Shown here: positions 39,207 to 53,256 of the stretch, in pieces
How positions within the stretch are numbered: position 1 is the stretch's first letter
Layout of the letters: every line of letters starts with the position of its first letter
From: Wuchereria bancrofti
Taxonomy: Eukaryota > Nematoda > Chromadorea > Rhabditida > Onchocercidae
DNA length: 64,000 bases
Direction: 5' to 3'
NCBI GenBank assembly: GCA_005281725.1
Contig: SSBO01000009.1
Span: 10,197,199 to 10,261,198, forward strand
The notes under the pieces: model-generated
The model's database searches: none
What the model was told of the DNA's origin: nothing
Seen by the model: only the letters and a program-made list of their open reading frames with translations
Program-made: the position numbers and the translations under genes

Positions 39207-42200
39207 TCAGTATCCGTCATACTTTTTTTCCATATTTCCTGATTGCCGTTCCGTAATATTAGATATTTCCCGGCTAATATCACCTGGTGATTCTTTCGCT
39301 TTTGGAGTGGTAATGGCAGCTTTCATTGTTGCAGAAATAGTTGTAACAATAGGCTTTACTGATTGAACCGGCACAACTGAATAATAATTCTTTTTAGTTA
39401 ATTAATTTCAAATATTCCAATACAGAAAGAAAGAATAAAAACTGATTTAATTTAAATAAAATTTAAATTTAACAAATTTTTCTCAACTTCTGGAACTATT
39501 ACTTACTTTTCATATCAAATTTATTGTACTTTATTTTTTTTTTATTTTATTTTCTTTATTGTTATAATGCCCACCACTGTTTTGCCTAATTTTTTGAAAT
39601 TTTTTCGAAAGGTGAAAATTTTAGAATATGAAGGCAAAGGTAGTTTAAAAAAGAAATAATAATGTTACTTACTGCAAAGCAAATATCAATAAAATAAATA
39701 TTTTTATTAAATAATTTCCTAAATAATTTATTAAATTTAATCATTCGTCATACTTTATTGTTACTTATTTCACCGAATATTATTGGAAAAATTTTGTTTA
39801 AACAATAAATTTTTGATATCATTGATTTATACTGGCATATTATTCATTTCTGTACATTTTAAGTTATTAGTCTGATAGTCATAATTAAGTAATTAACTTA
39901 TGATTAAGGCAAAAAATTAAAAGTAACCTTTTGGGAATTGTTTGTCAACTTTTTCCTTGTTTAATGAAGGTTTAATCATATAATCGTTATCATTATGATA
40001 ATAATTAGATTCATTATCATCTGCACTAGTAGTTCGAATAATATTAGTTAGCCTATTCTCGACATCATTTCTTGCCTGCAAAAGAAAACTAATAATTCAT
40101 CATTTCATTTGTAAATGATTTCTATGCAAATAGCTTTTCATCTACAAATAAAACACAATAAATATTTATTAAAAAATTAAAAAAAATAAAAAAACAAATA
40201 TTATATACAGAACTATCATAAAAAAGCAATTAATAAAATGATTAAGTAAATTATTGCATTACTTTTGCTTTTTTGGTATCCTTTTAAACCCAATTCATAT
40301 TTCAAATACAATTTAGCAGAAATAATTTAAAATGAATAAATAAAATTGATACAGAAATTTATTTTAGCAAAACCTCTTTCAATTGTTGAGATGCTTCAAT
40401 AGGACAACTAAATGAAGATTTTGATTCATCCATTTCAATATTTGCTTGTAAATTCCATTGCACATGTCCTGGTGGCTTGTCACGTTTTTTCAATTTAGGA
40501 TTAATACTATCATGTTGACCGACATACTGTAATATATCATGATATTATTATAAGTAATTATAATAATTGTAAATAATAATTTTACAAATGAAATACACAA
40601 ATGAAATTACAAATGAAATAATTCATCCTATAACATACTATTATAAGTAATTATTTTGAATGATAAATAATTATTATAAGAAGTAATACTATTGTAAGTA
40701 ATACTATTTATTAAATTAAGTTTCAAAAAATTGATTAATTACAAATGAAATAATTCATCCTATAACATACTATTATAAGTAATTATTTTGAATGATAAAT
40801 AATTATTTTAAATGATATTTTCATATTTCTATTTGATAGTATTTGAAATTATTTGAAAATTATAATGATAATAACCTGTTGAAAGCTACCACCCCAACTA
40901 GTATATCGCCAAAGACCATTTTGTTTTGCATTTTGCACTCTTTTCCTGCATTCCTCAAATTGCCTAATTCGTCGTAATCGTTCATTTTGATATTCCTACA
41001 AAGTTACATCGTCCAGAAAAGAAAAAAAAAGTGAAATTTTTTAAATTAAACAATTTTAAAACCAAAATTACTTTTTTTTGTTTCAATTTCTGGCATAAAT
41101 CATAACAACAATTAAAATATAAAATACCATAATATAGCTAATTTCAATTTTATTACTAAATACCATATTCTTATCTATTATAATTGAAAAGATTATTCTT
41201 ATCAAAATTTCCAATAATTTTCTTTTTATCAGCCAAAACAAACAATATAGTTAAGTTATATATGCTTTAAGTTAATTGACAAATACAAATTTTGTCTTAA
41301 ATTTATTTTGATAAATCGCTTTGCTTTAAAATTTCGAATAAACACTTGCATTCGTTTCATCATTCAAATGAAAAAGAAAAAGCAAAGAAAAAAGAAAAAT
41401 CTATGGAAAAGCTAAGAAATTGACGTAAATCGGAAGAGAGAAGGGAAGGGAGAAAAAAAAAATACGAATAAAACAAAACAATCAATCAATTGGTAAGGTC
41501 AATAATAATTGTTGAAGATAAGCAAAATCATTAAACATATGACTCGAGAAAATATGAAGTTAAAATGAACAGAGCAATATTAATTATAAAGTTAATTCTT
41601 TTTTTTTTTTTGTATTAAATTTTTCAAATTTGTATGAAAAAAGTACAAAATTTTTTTAAGCCATAATTTTAATAATTTTGAAGTCGAACTAAAAGTTTAT
41701 TTTGTTCACTTCGAGTATTTTTTTAATACGTTTTACTTTTATAATGTAAGAATAAGTATAAATGATTATTTTGAAACGTTTCATACATGCTATTAGATGT
41801 TAAATTTGTTTGATAATATTTAAATTGCACTTTTTTTTTTTTTGCTTTTTTATTTTGAAAAAATTTATGAATTCTATTTTTATGCGGTATACTAAAATTG
41901 CATAATTAAACTTTGCATAAGTAAAATCACTGAATTCATTTTGTGATAAATTTACTACTACACTTTCTATAATTGAGTAATTTATACTTAATTACTTTGC
42001 TATCTGCAATGATTTTATTGCATATTTTCATTCCATTTTATAATTTCTACTAATGTTTTCTCCTAATTAGTACTAAAATTAATTTAATATTTATTACTTA
42101 AAAAAAAATAGGTAGGAAAATAAAAATTACCTTCAAGTATAGGCAACATTTAATAACGGTAAAAAAAATGTAAAGTTGAAATGCAGCAAGAATAAGTAAC

Positions 42201-45076
42201 AATGTAGCTAACCACATTCGTTCCAATAAAGCAGTAAGCTGTAAGTAAAACAAAATTACTTTTTTTTTTGATTTAAAAGGATTTTTTTTAGAAAAGCACT
42301 TTTTTACGCACCAAGAAAAAAAAATCTTATTAAACAACACAATTATTGATTAGAACCAGTTTTACTCAATTACTGTTTATACTGTAAAAATCTATTGAAA
42401 ATTAAATTGCACCAAATGATATGGGTGACAAATGATATCAAAAAAAAATTGGTAGTCTTAATTTTTTCTTTTTTGAAAAAATTGCTAAAATTTTCAACTT
42501 TCAGTAGTAAAATATAAGATTTATGTTATACAAATTGCTCAAAGCTTTATTTTTGTTCTTTCTTCGTTTCTTCGTTTTTTTTTTCTTGAAATTAGACTGC
42601 TACACAATTAATTATCATCTACTTTTCTTATTAAAGTACAAAAAATAAGAGTGAGGAGAAAATTTTTGAAAAATTCAAGTTAAAAGTTTTTTTTTTAAGA
42701 CTTTACAAGTTTCAAATATATGCATTTTTAAGCATTCAAACTGTCAAATAATTTTTAAACATTGAAGAATTCAGTGTACAAATTAATATCAATGCTTACA
42801 GCAGTAATGATAGCAGTACTTTTGTAAGTGTTGTTATCTTGTTTAATTAATTTTTAATTTTGAATAGTAAAAATGTTATAATGAAATTAATTAGCATTAC
42901 AACTAATATATTGCATCTTTTGAGTGTAAAAGGAATAGAGAAACTTTGTTTGCATACATAAAAGAAAAATTAAGTATTATATTATATAATCCATATATAA
43001 AACTGAATTTTTTAGGTTTAAAAAACAAACGTAGAAAAGAAAGTGACAAAATAATTAGAAATAGAAATATTTATTGCCTTTTTCATTTATAGTACTATTT
43101 CCAATTATAGTACTATTATTATATGATTTGATAAGGCGTAAAAGCTTAACAATGACTTTAAAAATAACTAAAAATTTTTAAAAATGCTAATAAGGTACCG
43201 AGATTTTTTAACCAAAGCAAAATTTAGAGTAGTTTAAAAAAAAAAAGAAAGAAAAGAAAGAACTAACGTCGAAAGTTTTTCTTTGTTTGTACAAATCGAT
43301 ATAGAAATAACTGCGCGCATAAAGAACGAAATAAGCAAGAGATGAAATTAAAAAAATGCCTTGAATTAGCAAATGGGGTAATAATAGAAACGGGGATTTC
43401 ATTAAAATTCCCAGAAATAATAGTAAAACCTAAAATAAATATACATATGTTATGTGTTCTTAAAAATTTGCAAATTCCAAAATAATAAAAAACGAAAAGC
43501 AAAAATAAAAATTTCAATTATCATATAAAAATTTAAAAATAAACAATCAAATTTTTTTTATTTTGATTACCTATTATTTAATGTACGTTATCAGTAAAAA
43601 AGGAAAAAAATTCAATTGTTATATAAAAATTTAAAAAAAAGAATGAAAACAGTTTATACTGAAAAACAACAAAACAATTTGCATTTAATCGACTTAGATT
43701 AGACTAATCATAAATGATAAGTTGTATAATTTGTTTGTTAAAAAATAACAAATTAAAACAAATAATTATTGAAATGAACATACGCATATTGCAACGGTGA
43801 ACAATAGCAAGGCAATAAAATAATCACCAGCAAGTGTCCAATCAAGCGCTAAAGCATTGCAATCTCGGAATAATCTTCAATATTATATATTTCAAAATTC
43901 TGATTAAATCATTATTGCATTTTTTGAAAATGTCATTTTAATTAAAATTCCATTTAAATTTCATCGAAACATTAATTATATCATTTAAAAAAAAATGCAT
44001 AAATTGTCTTACTGTAGCAAATTTATGAATACAGTACTATCACGAAGTTGAATTCATTTTTGAATGAATTAAACTTCAGAAAATTTGATTGATATTTTCA
44101 GATCACTGCAATGACCCACTCAAAGGATAAATCCTTTTTCATTTACTTTTTATTCATATCGAGAATGTTCTGCTTTGTCATAGGTTTCCTACTGTATCAA
44201 ATCTATAAATACAGTACTCTCATGAAATTATACTCACTTTTGCATGAATTAAACTTTCAAAAATTTGATTAGTATTTTCAGATCTCCGCAATGTTTCACT
44301 GAATGGATGAATCCTCTTTCATTCACTTTTTATTCATATCAAGAATGTTCTATTTTGTCATAGGTTTCCTACTGTATCAAATCTATGAATACAGTATTCT
44401 CATGAAATTATATTCACTTTTGAATGAATTAAACTTTCAAAAATTTGATTAATATTTTCAGGTCACTGCAATGATCAATGAATGGATTCGTATTGAAAAT
44501 ACTCTATTTTGGTTTTTTTTCTATGATTGCCAATGAATCAGAATTGGCACATTTTCTGCTAAGCATACCAACATCATTCATCTATGTAAAATTCTCTTTT
44601 TTTTCTCTTTCAAACAAAATTTAGGAGATTCGTTCTTTCTGCAAAAAAAGTCAAAATTTTTTATCCTTATTCAGAAAACAAATTGAAATAAAAAAAAAAG
44701 AAATGAAAACTAATCTCGATTTTACTAACAATCCATTCATCAATAATCTCTAACTGCCTTTAGTTTTATATGGTGTAAATTTATGATTGTTATTTCAATT
44801 TAAATATAAAAACTTCGGTTTGTAATTTATGTTTCTATCTGTAATACACAAACATATTGTTTACCTGAGTGTTAATTTCTCATCACAATTGAATTTTCGA
44901 CTTTTGTTGATTATTTGTGTAAACATGCCGCTCAGAATCAGCGCAACAGCGATAAGCTCTATTAAGCCCAAAGTAATAATACCGAATTTGATATGCCAGC
45001 AGTTGCAACATGTTTTCACTTCTTTTGCTTTTGCAGCTGCAACTGCAGCACGCTGCGTTGTTGACATTTTCATCAT
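39207..45076 (-). CDS. Four-span membrane protein with long C-terminal tail
   Basis: Eight exons (45076-44865, 43874-43784, 43429-43268, 42238-42131, 40995-40876, 40526-40374, 40075-39928, 39376-39207), all junctions in phase, give 387 aa. An N-terminal basic, Ala-rich stretch precedes KTCCNCWHIK at residues 21-30. Transmembrane helices lie at about 31-53, 88-111, 117-140 and 160-190. The loop after TM1 has NCDEKL and RDCNAL cysteines that could be extracellular. The tail (192-387) is hydrophilic: a charged helix (EYQNERLRRIRQFEECRKRV), then Asn/Asp-rich and Ser/Thr-rich segments ending EKKYDGY. The layout (Cys-rich start, CxxCxH-type motif, four helices) resembles LAPTM-like tetraspan proteins of nematodes, but this is similarity of form; I cannot name a family with certainty. 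Start: the first ATG of a double ATG at 45076. Confidence 0.75.
40606..40807. repeat. 70-bp direct repeat in an intron
   Basis: 40606-40675 and 40738-40807 are identical on reading, 132 bp apart, within intron 5 of the membrane-protein gene. Confidence 0.85.
44008..44490. repeat. 180-bp tandem repeat, 2.7 copies, in intron 1
   Basis: Copies start at about 44011, 44191 and 44371 with a constant period of 180 bp; copies 2 and 3 are closer to each other than to copy 1. The block lies in the first intron of the membrane-protein gene. Confidence 0.9.
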
Positions 45077-48000
45077 TGTAAATGCAATTGCAACGATTGC
45101 ATGAAGCTGTTGACACTACATATCAGTATTCATGTAATTAATTAATAAGATCTGAAATAATGAAATAGAAATGAAAACGAATATCTTTGATAGTACTAAA
45201 TATTGAAATTAAAATATTGAAATCTTTAACCAAAATTATAATCTATCATTTATTCGCTATAAACTTTATCCGTCTAATCAATTATTTGTTAAAAACATAT
45301 TCAGAAGTTTAATCTTAATTCATCCGAAGAAAATTGAATTTGAATATCTAAAATATATCAAATCGACTCATGTTTTTCTTATACTACATCAATTATATAC
45401 TCATTCAATAAATATGAATTTTTTCATTCCTATTAAATAATAATAAATTTCTTTTTTCTGTTGAAATTTTTGTGCTCTAAAGGCCTGAAAATATACTTAG
45501 AAAACAAATGCCAGAATAAATAATAAATAAAAAAGAAATTGAAGAAATTTCACAAAATTACAAGTATTTAAATTCCTTTTTCGAGTTTAAACAACCATAT
45601 ATAAGTTATGGTTAAAAATGATAAAAGTTCGAAAGTCTATCAAAAAGAAATAAATTTTTGAAATGAATAATTTACACAATAAATAGGAACAATTCTGTTA
45701 AAGTTATTTTGCAATTATAAAGTGAAAAATGCTAAATTAGTTGAGGGCAAAACAAAATGTTTCATGAAATATTGTACAGCAATACAAATTCTGAAATTGT
45801 TAATTAATCTTTGATCTTTTGTTTGAAAAAAAAAGGCAAAATGTTATAATTTAAATAAAACTCAATATGATTCATTAAAAAACATTAAATGAATATTTTA
45901 ACTTATTAAAATTTATCCATAAAATTGATATTTCCTATACAAAAATGCTCGGTATCTTTATAAAATTTATCAAGTAGCTCTCAAATTATTGATGTATAAA
46001 AATCAATTCTATTTTACTTTCAAAATAGTAATGATAAATTTACAATTTTTGTAAAATTTAAAAAGAAAAATTAAAAATGACGACTTCAAATTATTGATTT
46101 ACACTATGAATGAACGAAAATACGAGCAAAACTTTGTACATTAACAATTTATTTATCTTTATGTGATAAAAATAAAAATAAAGACAAAACAACAACAAAT
46201 TAATTGACAAATTAATGTCGTTTAGATGGAAACTTTACAAAAGTGAGGAAGAAAAACGAAAAAGAAACACGTCAACTTCACATTTTCATCTTTGCTTTTC
46301 TTCCTCTTCTTCCTCTCATCTCCCTTATTTTTAATTACTTAATCATCAAGAACAGCTGTTTAATTGGCATCAGATGAACTTTATATTGCTGTTGCTTGCA
46401 AAACAAAAAAAAAAAGATTTTTAATAGCAAGATTGTGAAGTGAAAAAATAAACAAAAATCAAATCAATTCATGTTAAGTTATTCATTTCCATTTTTCTCT
46501 TAATATTTAAAGAAGATAGAGATGAGGAATGGATGGATAAAGAGGTGACAAGAGGAAGAAATTAAAAAAGAAGCTTTGATAGCCATAATTATGTGATATA
46601 TTAAATTATATTTTGAAAATATATGTATATATTAAAGAAAAAGTTTGACTTTATGATAATACTGATAATGTAATTTTTTTTTGATATTATCATATTTGAT
46701 AATAATTAAATTTGTTTTATTCAATTTATCATGTTTATACTTAATTAGATCTAATTTTTTTTCAAGATAAACTTGTTAGCAATCATATATAATTGATTAA
46801 GATAACGAGGGGAAAAAATAACATAGTATTATCTTATCAGTGTATGAGTTATCAGTGACAAATGAAACTGATGGTGGTGATAATGATAAATTTTGACTGA
46901 CTAAAGAGTTAATATGAAAAAAAAAAGGAAAGAAAAATGCTAAGTGAACATAAATTGTGCAAAACTTAAAATAATTGATTAACACTGATATTTCTATGGA
47001 TTACTTAAAAAATATATATTATTGATATTAAAGTGATAGCTATCATTTAAACAAAATGAAAATATATCATTTTCTTTTTGCTACTTTTGTTTGGATTTTA
47101 AAATCGATTTTTGTTGAACAAAAAAATCATAAATAAGAAAAGTGGGAAGACAGAGAGAAGAGAGAGAGAGGGAGAGAGAGGGAGAGAGAGAGGAAAACGG
47201 AAATAGGAAGTGCAACAAAATCAATTCTTATCCATTATCCATTGTGGTTATTATTATTATTATTGCTATTATAATCATCATCCTTATCACTACAATGATT
47301 ATGATTGCTCATTATCAGTTCTAGCATTATTATCGCTTCCTTATCATCTAACTTTATTTATTACAACTATTATTTTTTTCAATGTGCTTTTGGCTTTCTT
47401 ATCTAACTTCTCTTCGTACTAGTTATCATCAAAGAATCGTATTCGACTTTTAATAAATAATTCTTTACTATTATAATCATTATCCTTATCACTGCAATAA
47501 TTGATATGATAAATATATTTCATTATATTCTTTTCAATAAAAAATCAAAGGAAATTGAAATTGAGATATTTCATAAATAACCGGAAATACAGTATAATTT
47601 AATAACTTTATTTACTGATAGTTCATTAAGAAAGAGATAATTATGCAAATTTCTTCTACTCAAGAAAACATATAATGAAAAAATAAATGACAAATACACA
47701 ACGATGATTATCTGTTGATGGTTTTTATTGTGTATTTATTATTTATTTTATTTAATCTCTTTTTGAATTACTGATAAGTAAATGAGAAATGCTAATTTTA
47801 GGAAAGCTATTTCTTTCATTTTATTCCGTTTCCTGATAAAAAATTAGAAAAAGTAATTTTTAATTGTATTAAAAAATGAGAGAAAGCTTCCTAAAATCTT
47901 AGATATCCGATAGTAAAAAAAATTGAAAATTTTAGGAACTGTTGAAAAATAAAAAACAACTTATATATGAGGAAGTGCAATCAAAGTGTGATAATGATAA

Positions 48001-48536
48001 TAATGATAACAGTCATATTAGTAACCTGAGGAAGAAGAAAGGAGAAATTGAAAGATGAATAAATGATAATGAAATTTATAAGACGTGAAAGTTGGACTAA
48101 AATTCAGTTAAATAAAAATTTCTTATATTTTATTATATATATTTACTTTCAATCTCAATTTACTTCATTTTTCATCTCAAAATTTATTCCCTGCTTTATA
48201 CAAGCAATTATTTAAATTATTTCAGGTTCTAAATTTTGAGCAAAAATTGGAAATGGAATTGAAAAAGTAAGCCTTCAGCTAAATAAATCATAAAATGTTA
48301 TGAAAACCTCTAAGATTATTCATTAAAATTTTAGATTTTTTAAGGATTACTAAACACTTAGTAATATTACTTAATGTTGACAAATTTTCAAATTTTCAAT
48401 GAATTAAAAGTATTATAGTTGAACTGTTGAATATTTCGATTATTAAACACAAATGAAAAGTTTGTGATGAGATATAGCTTAGTGTCAGTTCATTTGAGCG
48501 AAATGAAGTTTAGGATTGTAAATTGAAATCTTTAAA
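45077..48536. other. Gene-poor AT-rich stretch
   Basis: Contains a (GA)n tract at 47152-47193 and degenerate ATT/ATC tracts at 47245-47300. Possible plus-strand exon pieces (47938 on; 48231-48271 between TTTCAG and GTAAGC) would encode a coiled-coil segment, but no full gene could be assembled. Confidence 0.4.
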
Positions 48537-49039
48537 TAGTTGATGGAGAGATTCTGTTCCAGTTCTTCCCCAAATCATCGATCAAATCTAAAGTTCGTTC
48601 ATTTCTTCTTCATCATCGCCGTATAACTTCAATAATTATTTCAAATATTAATCAACTGCTGCTCTGCTTCTTTCGGATTAAATGAATAATTTTTGGTATA
48701 CATAAATAAAATTTTGATTAAAATTTTACATCCATCAAGTTTAATTAATTAAATTGTTTTACAAGATAATGTAAACTTTAATTTAGTTATAGCAAAATGT
48801 ATGCATTTTATCAGTTTAACATTTTAACATTATTTTTTTATAAAAAGTCTGAATGAACAGTAATATTGTGAGCAGCTTGTAGTAATAGGAAGATGAATAA
48901 TCTCTCCTATTTAAGTATTATTATTTTAAAAAAAAACTTATGTATTATTAAATTGTTCAAGCTATAGAATTTTAATATTATAAAAAATATCAGGGTCATA
49001 AATGAATGAGTTTTTCTAGAATATAATTACATATGTTCT

Positions 49040-49079
49040 CGACAAAGTAAATTTCATAAATATGAAATTTACTTTGTCG
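49040..49079. other. Perfect 18-bp hairpin
   Basis: Arms 49040-49057 and 49062-49079 (CGACAAAGTAAATTTCAT and its complement) around a 4-nt loop. No T-run or gene end is attached, so I do not call it a terminator. Confidence 0.85.
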
Positions 49080-50159
49080 TTTATTGCCATTAACAAAACA
49101 ATTTATGATTAATTTAATTCTGTTCAATCTTAATTAATTAAATTTCGGGTTTTATTAAACATAACTGAATCAAAATTTATGTGCAATAATAATTTACGAA
49201 ATGAAGAAATCAATGCAATACATAGGAATTATTTGTGATACTTAGAATTTTAAGCAAATTTATATTAAAAGTTAAAAAATACAAAATTATAGATACTGTA
49301 ATCGATGATAGAGCTAGGACAATGTAGATATTCAAAAATTGATTCATATGAAACTACTGTACATTTGCTTTTTATGAGCACATTATGAAATAGATTTGAA
49401 CAAATTTAAATTTTGTTCAAATTAGTTTATACATGTATTTTAATGGTTAAAGATAAATTACACTTAATTAAACTAATTAACAGATGACGCTAATAATTTA
49501 GCAATTTACTCAATTCTATTTTAATTAGTTTAATCAAAGATCGAAGTATGGAAATTTGCCATTCCTTTCAATTCATCTCTTTCTTATTACATAAAATTAT
49601 TTATTCATTAAATTCGTCTTCCATTGAAGTTTTTATTTTCTTCTTGAAGTGAAAAACTAGAATTTATCTTGAAAAATTAAAATAACAAGAATTTTCTTTT
49701 TTTCACCTCTAAAATAAAAAGTTTAAATCTAATCTTGAAATATATGACTGAATAGAACACAATCTGGAATTGTTGATCATTTATTACATTTTTTTTTATA
49801 ATTAGCATTATATTACTTTATGGAATTATCATTCTTTGTTATCACTTTACGAGATATATGCTAATGAATCTTGCAATAATACCTGAAAGATTTTAAAAAT
49901 AACAGTGAAAGTCAACTTCTTTTATCAGGCATAGCGTGATAGAAGTAAAAAAAAAAATAAATATCATTTTTTTAGCGAGAGGAATACTAAAAGTGAAAAA
50001 TGAAGGAGAAGATATGAAATTTTAAGTTAAATTAAAAGTAATTGCTGAATTTTAAATTGTTGCAGTTAAATTGAAGATATCATTGCTTCAATTTGACCTT
50101 CATTTTTTACAAGTATCATTTTTTGCAAAAAATAGAAAAGTTCACCTTTCTTTGCTAGT

Positions 50160-50560
50160 CACCAGTAACAGTTCAAAGTTTTATGACTTTTAGTGCATTT
50201 CAATAATTTACTAGGCATATTTCTCAAATACAACATTTGGCCATAATTCATTAAGTCCTAGGTACAACATATCAGTAAACAGTGATTGCTAGTCCATTTT
50301 TTTTTAGCCTTAAAACTTTTTCTCTGTTCGATCAATGAATGATAAAATCGTCCCTTTGGTGATCGCATATGAATCAATTATTGTCGCAGAAGATCAATTG
50401 TTATTTTAGGGGTCAATGTTATTGATTGCATTGACAAGGTCAACTTCCTGATAACTGATCATTATATCCATCCTCTTCAAGACTTATTGTATCTTCCGCA
50501 ACACTTCTCAAATATTTGTTGCCGAAATGTCTTTTTAATACTTCGACTTATATTCATCAT
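50160..50560. other. Higher-complexity island with open frames on both strands
   Basis: On the minus strand 50556-50443 reads about 36 codons including KRHFGNKYLRSVAEDTISLE, and further short frames follow in other phases. The plus strand is also open for about 55 codons. This may be a decayed coding sequence; no model is defensible. Confidence 0.3.
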
Positions 50561-52257
50561 TTAATGAATCATTTTGAACTTAGATTACTGAAAAAAAAAA
50601 GAAAGCATTCCAATTTGCTAATATAATTTTTTTTTTTTTACTGATTGAACTTCTGATAACTGGTCAATATCATTTTTTTTTTCATTCTAAAAAGAAATAT
50701 ATTTTGACAACACTGCTAATAAAAAAAGATGCAAAAAGCATTGAAATAATGGACAATTTTATTTTAAACTAAAATTTAATATGTAATAGAAAAATTTGAA
50801 TAATTTCAAAAATCCATATGTATACTTTAAGTACGAATTAGTTAGATAAAGAAAATTGTTTAGAGAAATGCTCATATTATCTTATCATAAAGATTAAATT
50901 AAATTCAAATTGTATCAATGAATAAGAGAAAATTAAATTGAACTACTACGAGCAATGTTTTTTTTTGAATTCTATTTCAAAGCATACATAAAAATTTGAC
51001 AACATTTTTTTGATTGATTTTTTTTTTCAACATTCTTACATCTTCTACATTGTTACTTCATTACTCTAAGGAAAATTTTAATCAGACAAGCATAAGATCC
51101 TTTTTGTATGATTTTCTTTTTTCATTTTTTTTCAGTCAGAATTTTTATGATTTTCTTTTTTCAATGTACTTTATTGAAAGTCATCTTACAATATTTCTAA
51201 TTTCCGGCAGTTCTTTTTTCTTCTTTTTTTCTTTCTTTTTTTTTTTTTAAAAAATCTTTAAAACACATTTGTCTTACTATTTTAGGTGATGATATGATGC
51301 TCAAAAATTTTTCCTTATCATCAATCTTTCATGCAATAGCCTAAAATTACTGTATTTTGCGCAAGACGTAAAATAGAAAAAAATGATTTTTTCCCATGCT
51401 ATTTTATTTTACAATTTATTTTTCACATATACTATCTGTTATCCATTGATATATTTGTATAATTTTAGAATTTACTAACATTTTCAAATATTTTAATTAA
51501 TTTTCTCGCTAATTTACCTGTCAAAATTATATTAGCATAGCAAATTTTTTGTTCCATTAATGTTCTTTATAGTTTATTTAGTCTATGAGCTGTATACAAT
51601 TATAACATCGTTCTAATATTTCGAAATTTTGAGCTCAATAGTAAAGGAATGAAAATGTCAGTGAAGAGATCATATTACTGAAATATGAAGAACGAACCGA
51701 TAATGTCAAAGATAGTTAAAAGTTGTTTGAAAATTTTAAAAAGCGATTTTTTTTTGAATCTTTTTTAAAAAAAACATATCATTCCTATTTTTTATTTCTA
51801 AAAATTGTCAAAGATAATTTTGACAATTTTGAGAAGTGGTTTTTAAATATTTTTTTCTTTAAAACATATCATTTTTGCTTTTCAATCTAAAAATAATTTG
51901 ACATTTCGGTTTTTTTTTTTTGCTTGCAAACTCACTCCTATAGTTTCTTTTAGTTTCATCCCTTTATATATTTTTTTTACTTCATTTCGAAATTCTGCCT
52001 TATTTTTTCTAAAAATTTAAAAGCCAATTTATATATGTGAACAAAAGATTGAAGCAATGAGTTCTCGTCCTCGAATCTATTTTTAAATTTAGCAAATTTT
52101 AAAACTTAGTTGATCTGATCTCTTAAAAGAATACAATGAATTTGTTAAAATTCTGATTATATTTATCCAATGAAACCGTCTCCCAATTCAAGCTTTTTCA
52201 TTGATATCTTTCTAAATTCTTTCTCACTAATATCATTATTTTCAAGAGTTGCCGATA

Positions 52258-52690
52258 CAATTTTAATTTCTTAATTTCAGATTTCTAAATTATCAATGTG
52301 TCAAAAGCCATCTCTAATTAATTAATTCAAAAGACAAACAAAAAAACTAGACGATTTCAAGTGGGAAAAGAGGATAAATGGAGGACTAGTTAGGGAACCA
52401 AAAAATAATTGACCCGTTTGAGGAATCCAGGAAAAATCCGCTTGATGTACATGATTACAGGATAGAACAACATCGAAATATTTCGTGATAAATTTTATTT
52501 GACAAGCAAAAAAAGTAGTTGTTAAAGTAAGGTAGGAAGTGATTAATTTCTTAATTTCAGTTAAAATTTCTAAATTATCAATATATCAAAAGCTGTCTCT
52601 AATTCAAAAAACAAACCGAAAACTAGAGATTTCAAATAGGAAAAGAAAATAAATGGAAGAATAGTTAGGGAACCAAAAAATAATTGACCC
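52258..52690. repeat. Two diverged direct copies, about 150 bp
   Basis: Unit A (about 52258-52415) and unit B (about 52542-52690) share a stretch from AATTTCTTAATTTCAG to AATAATTGACCC with scattered substitutions. Unit B is also part of the inverted pair with 62300-62605. Confidence 0.8.
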
Positions 52691-52730
52691 TTTTTGTAAT
52701 TTTGCTCTGATATGAAGAACTCTTTTTTTC
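52425..52730. repeat. Left arm of a 306-bp inverted repeat pair
   Basis: Matches the reverse complement of 62300-62605 over 306 bp with about four substitutions and no gap. The small hydrophobic frame over it on the minus strand appears on the plus strand at the other copy and is probably not a gene. Confidence 0.92.
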
Positions 52731-53100
52731 CAGATAGCATCATCATTGGCACAAAAATATCAAAAATTTGCATCCCCATAATCAGTCCTAACAAACCTTT
52801 TAATTCTTAAACTTGTTATATTTTTTAAAAAAATTCATACAATTAAAACTCATACAATTAAGAGATACATATAATTAACGAGTGATTTGGAAAAAGGTAG
52901 AGTAGATTTTGCTGAAGAAAAGGATAGGAAAAGAAATATTCTCTCAAAATTTTCGATGCATGAAATTAGTTAAATAGATATTTTGAAATTGAAAAACTCA
53001 TTACCAGCAATTTATTGTTAATAGACTAATTTTAATCTCAAATTAACTGAGTCTATCTAAAAAAATGAAAAATTTTTACAAACATAAAGTTCTAAGATCA
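52731..53100. other. AT-rich spacer
   Basis: No feature seen. Confidence 0.4.
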
Positions 53101-53256
53101 TTAAATAAACAAATTATTTATGGGAGAAAACAAACATTTCGCTGACAATTTATGAGTGTTGTCATATTGTTTGAGAGCGGTAATATGTTGTTTTGCTTTG
53201 ATGTGTAAATCACAGTGACACCCTTCGACTATCGATTTCAATTCATCATAAATATT
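53101..53256 (-). CDS. Candidate terminal exon of an unidentified gene
   Basis: After a TTTTTTAG acceptor (minus strand, 53258-53257) an open frame of 51 codons runs to TAA at 53103-53101. It reads IYDELKSIVEGCHCDLHIKA and continues with a Lys/His/Gln-rich helix-like stretch. Base composition is much less AT-rich than the surroundings, which is why I treat it as coding. It may instead splice on at a GTTTGT near 53137. Upstream exons were not found between here and the retrotransposon at 54492; they could lie beyond it, which would place the element inside the gene. I do not recognise the protein. Confidence 0.4.
   Translation of the reverse strand, partial: NIYDELKSIVEGCHCDLHIKAKQHITALKQYDNTHKLSAKCLFSPINNLFI

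Noticed and set aside
52570..52794. Hydrophobic 74-codon frame, repeated at 62278-62460
   Set aside because: It is the same repeat arm read twice; the shared part ends exactly at the repeat edge and has no gene context.
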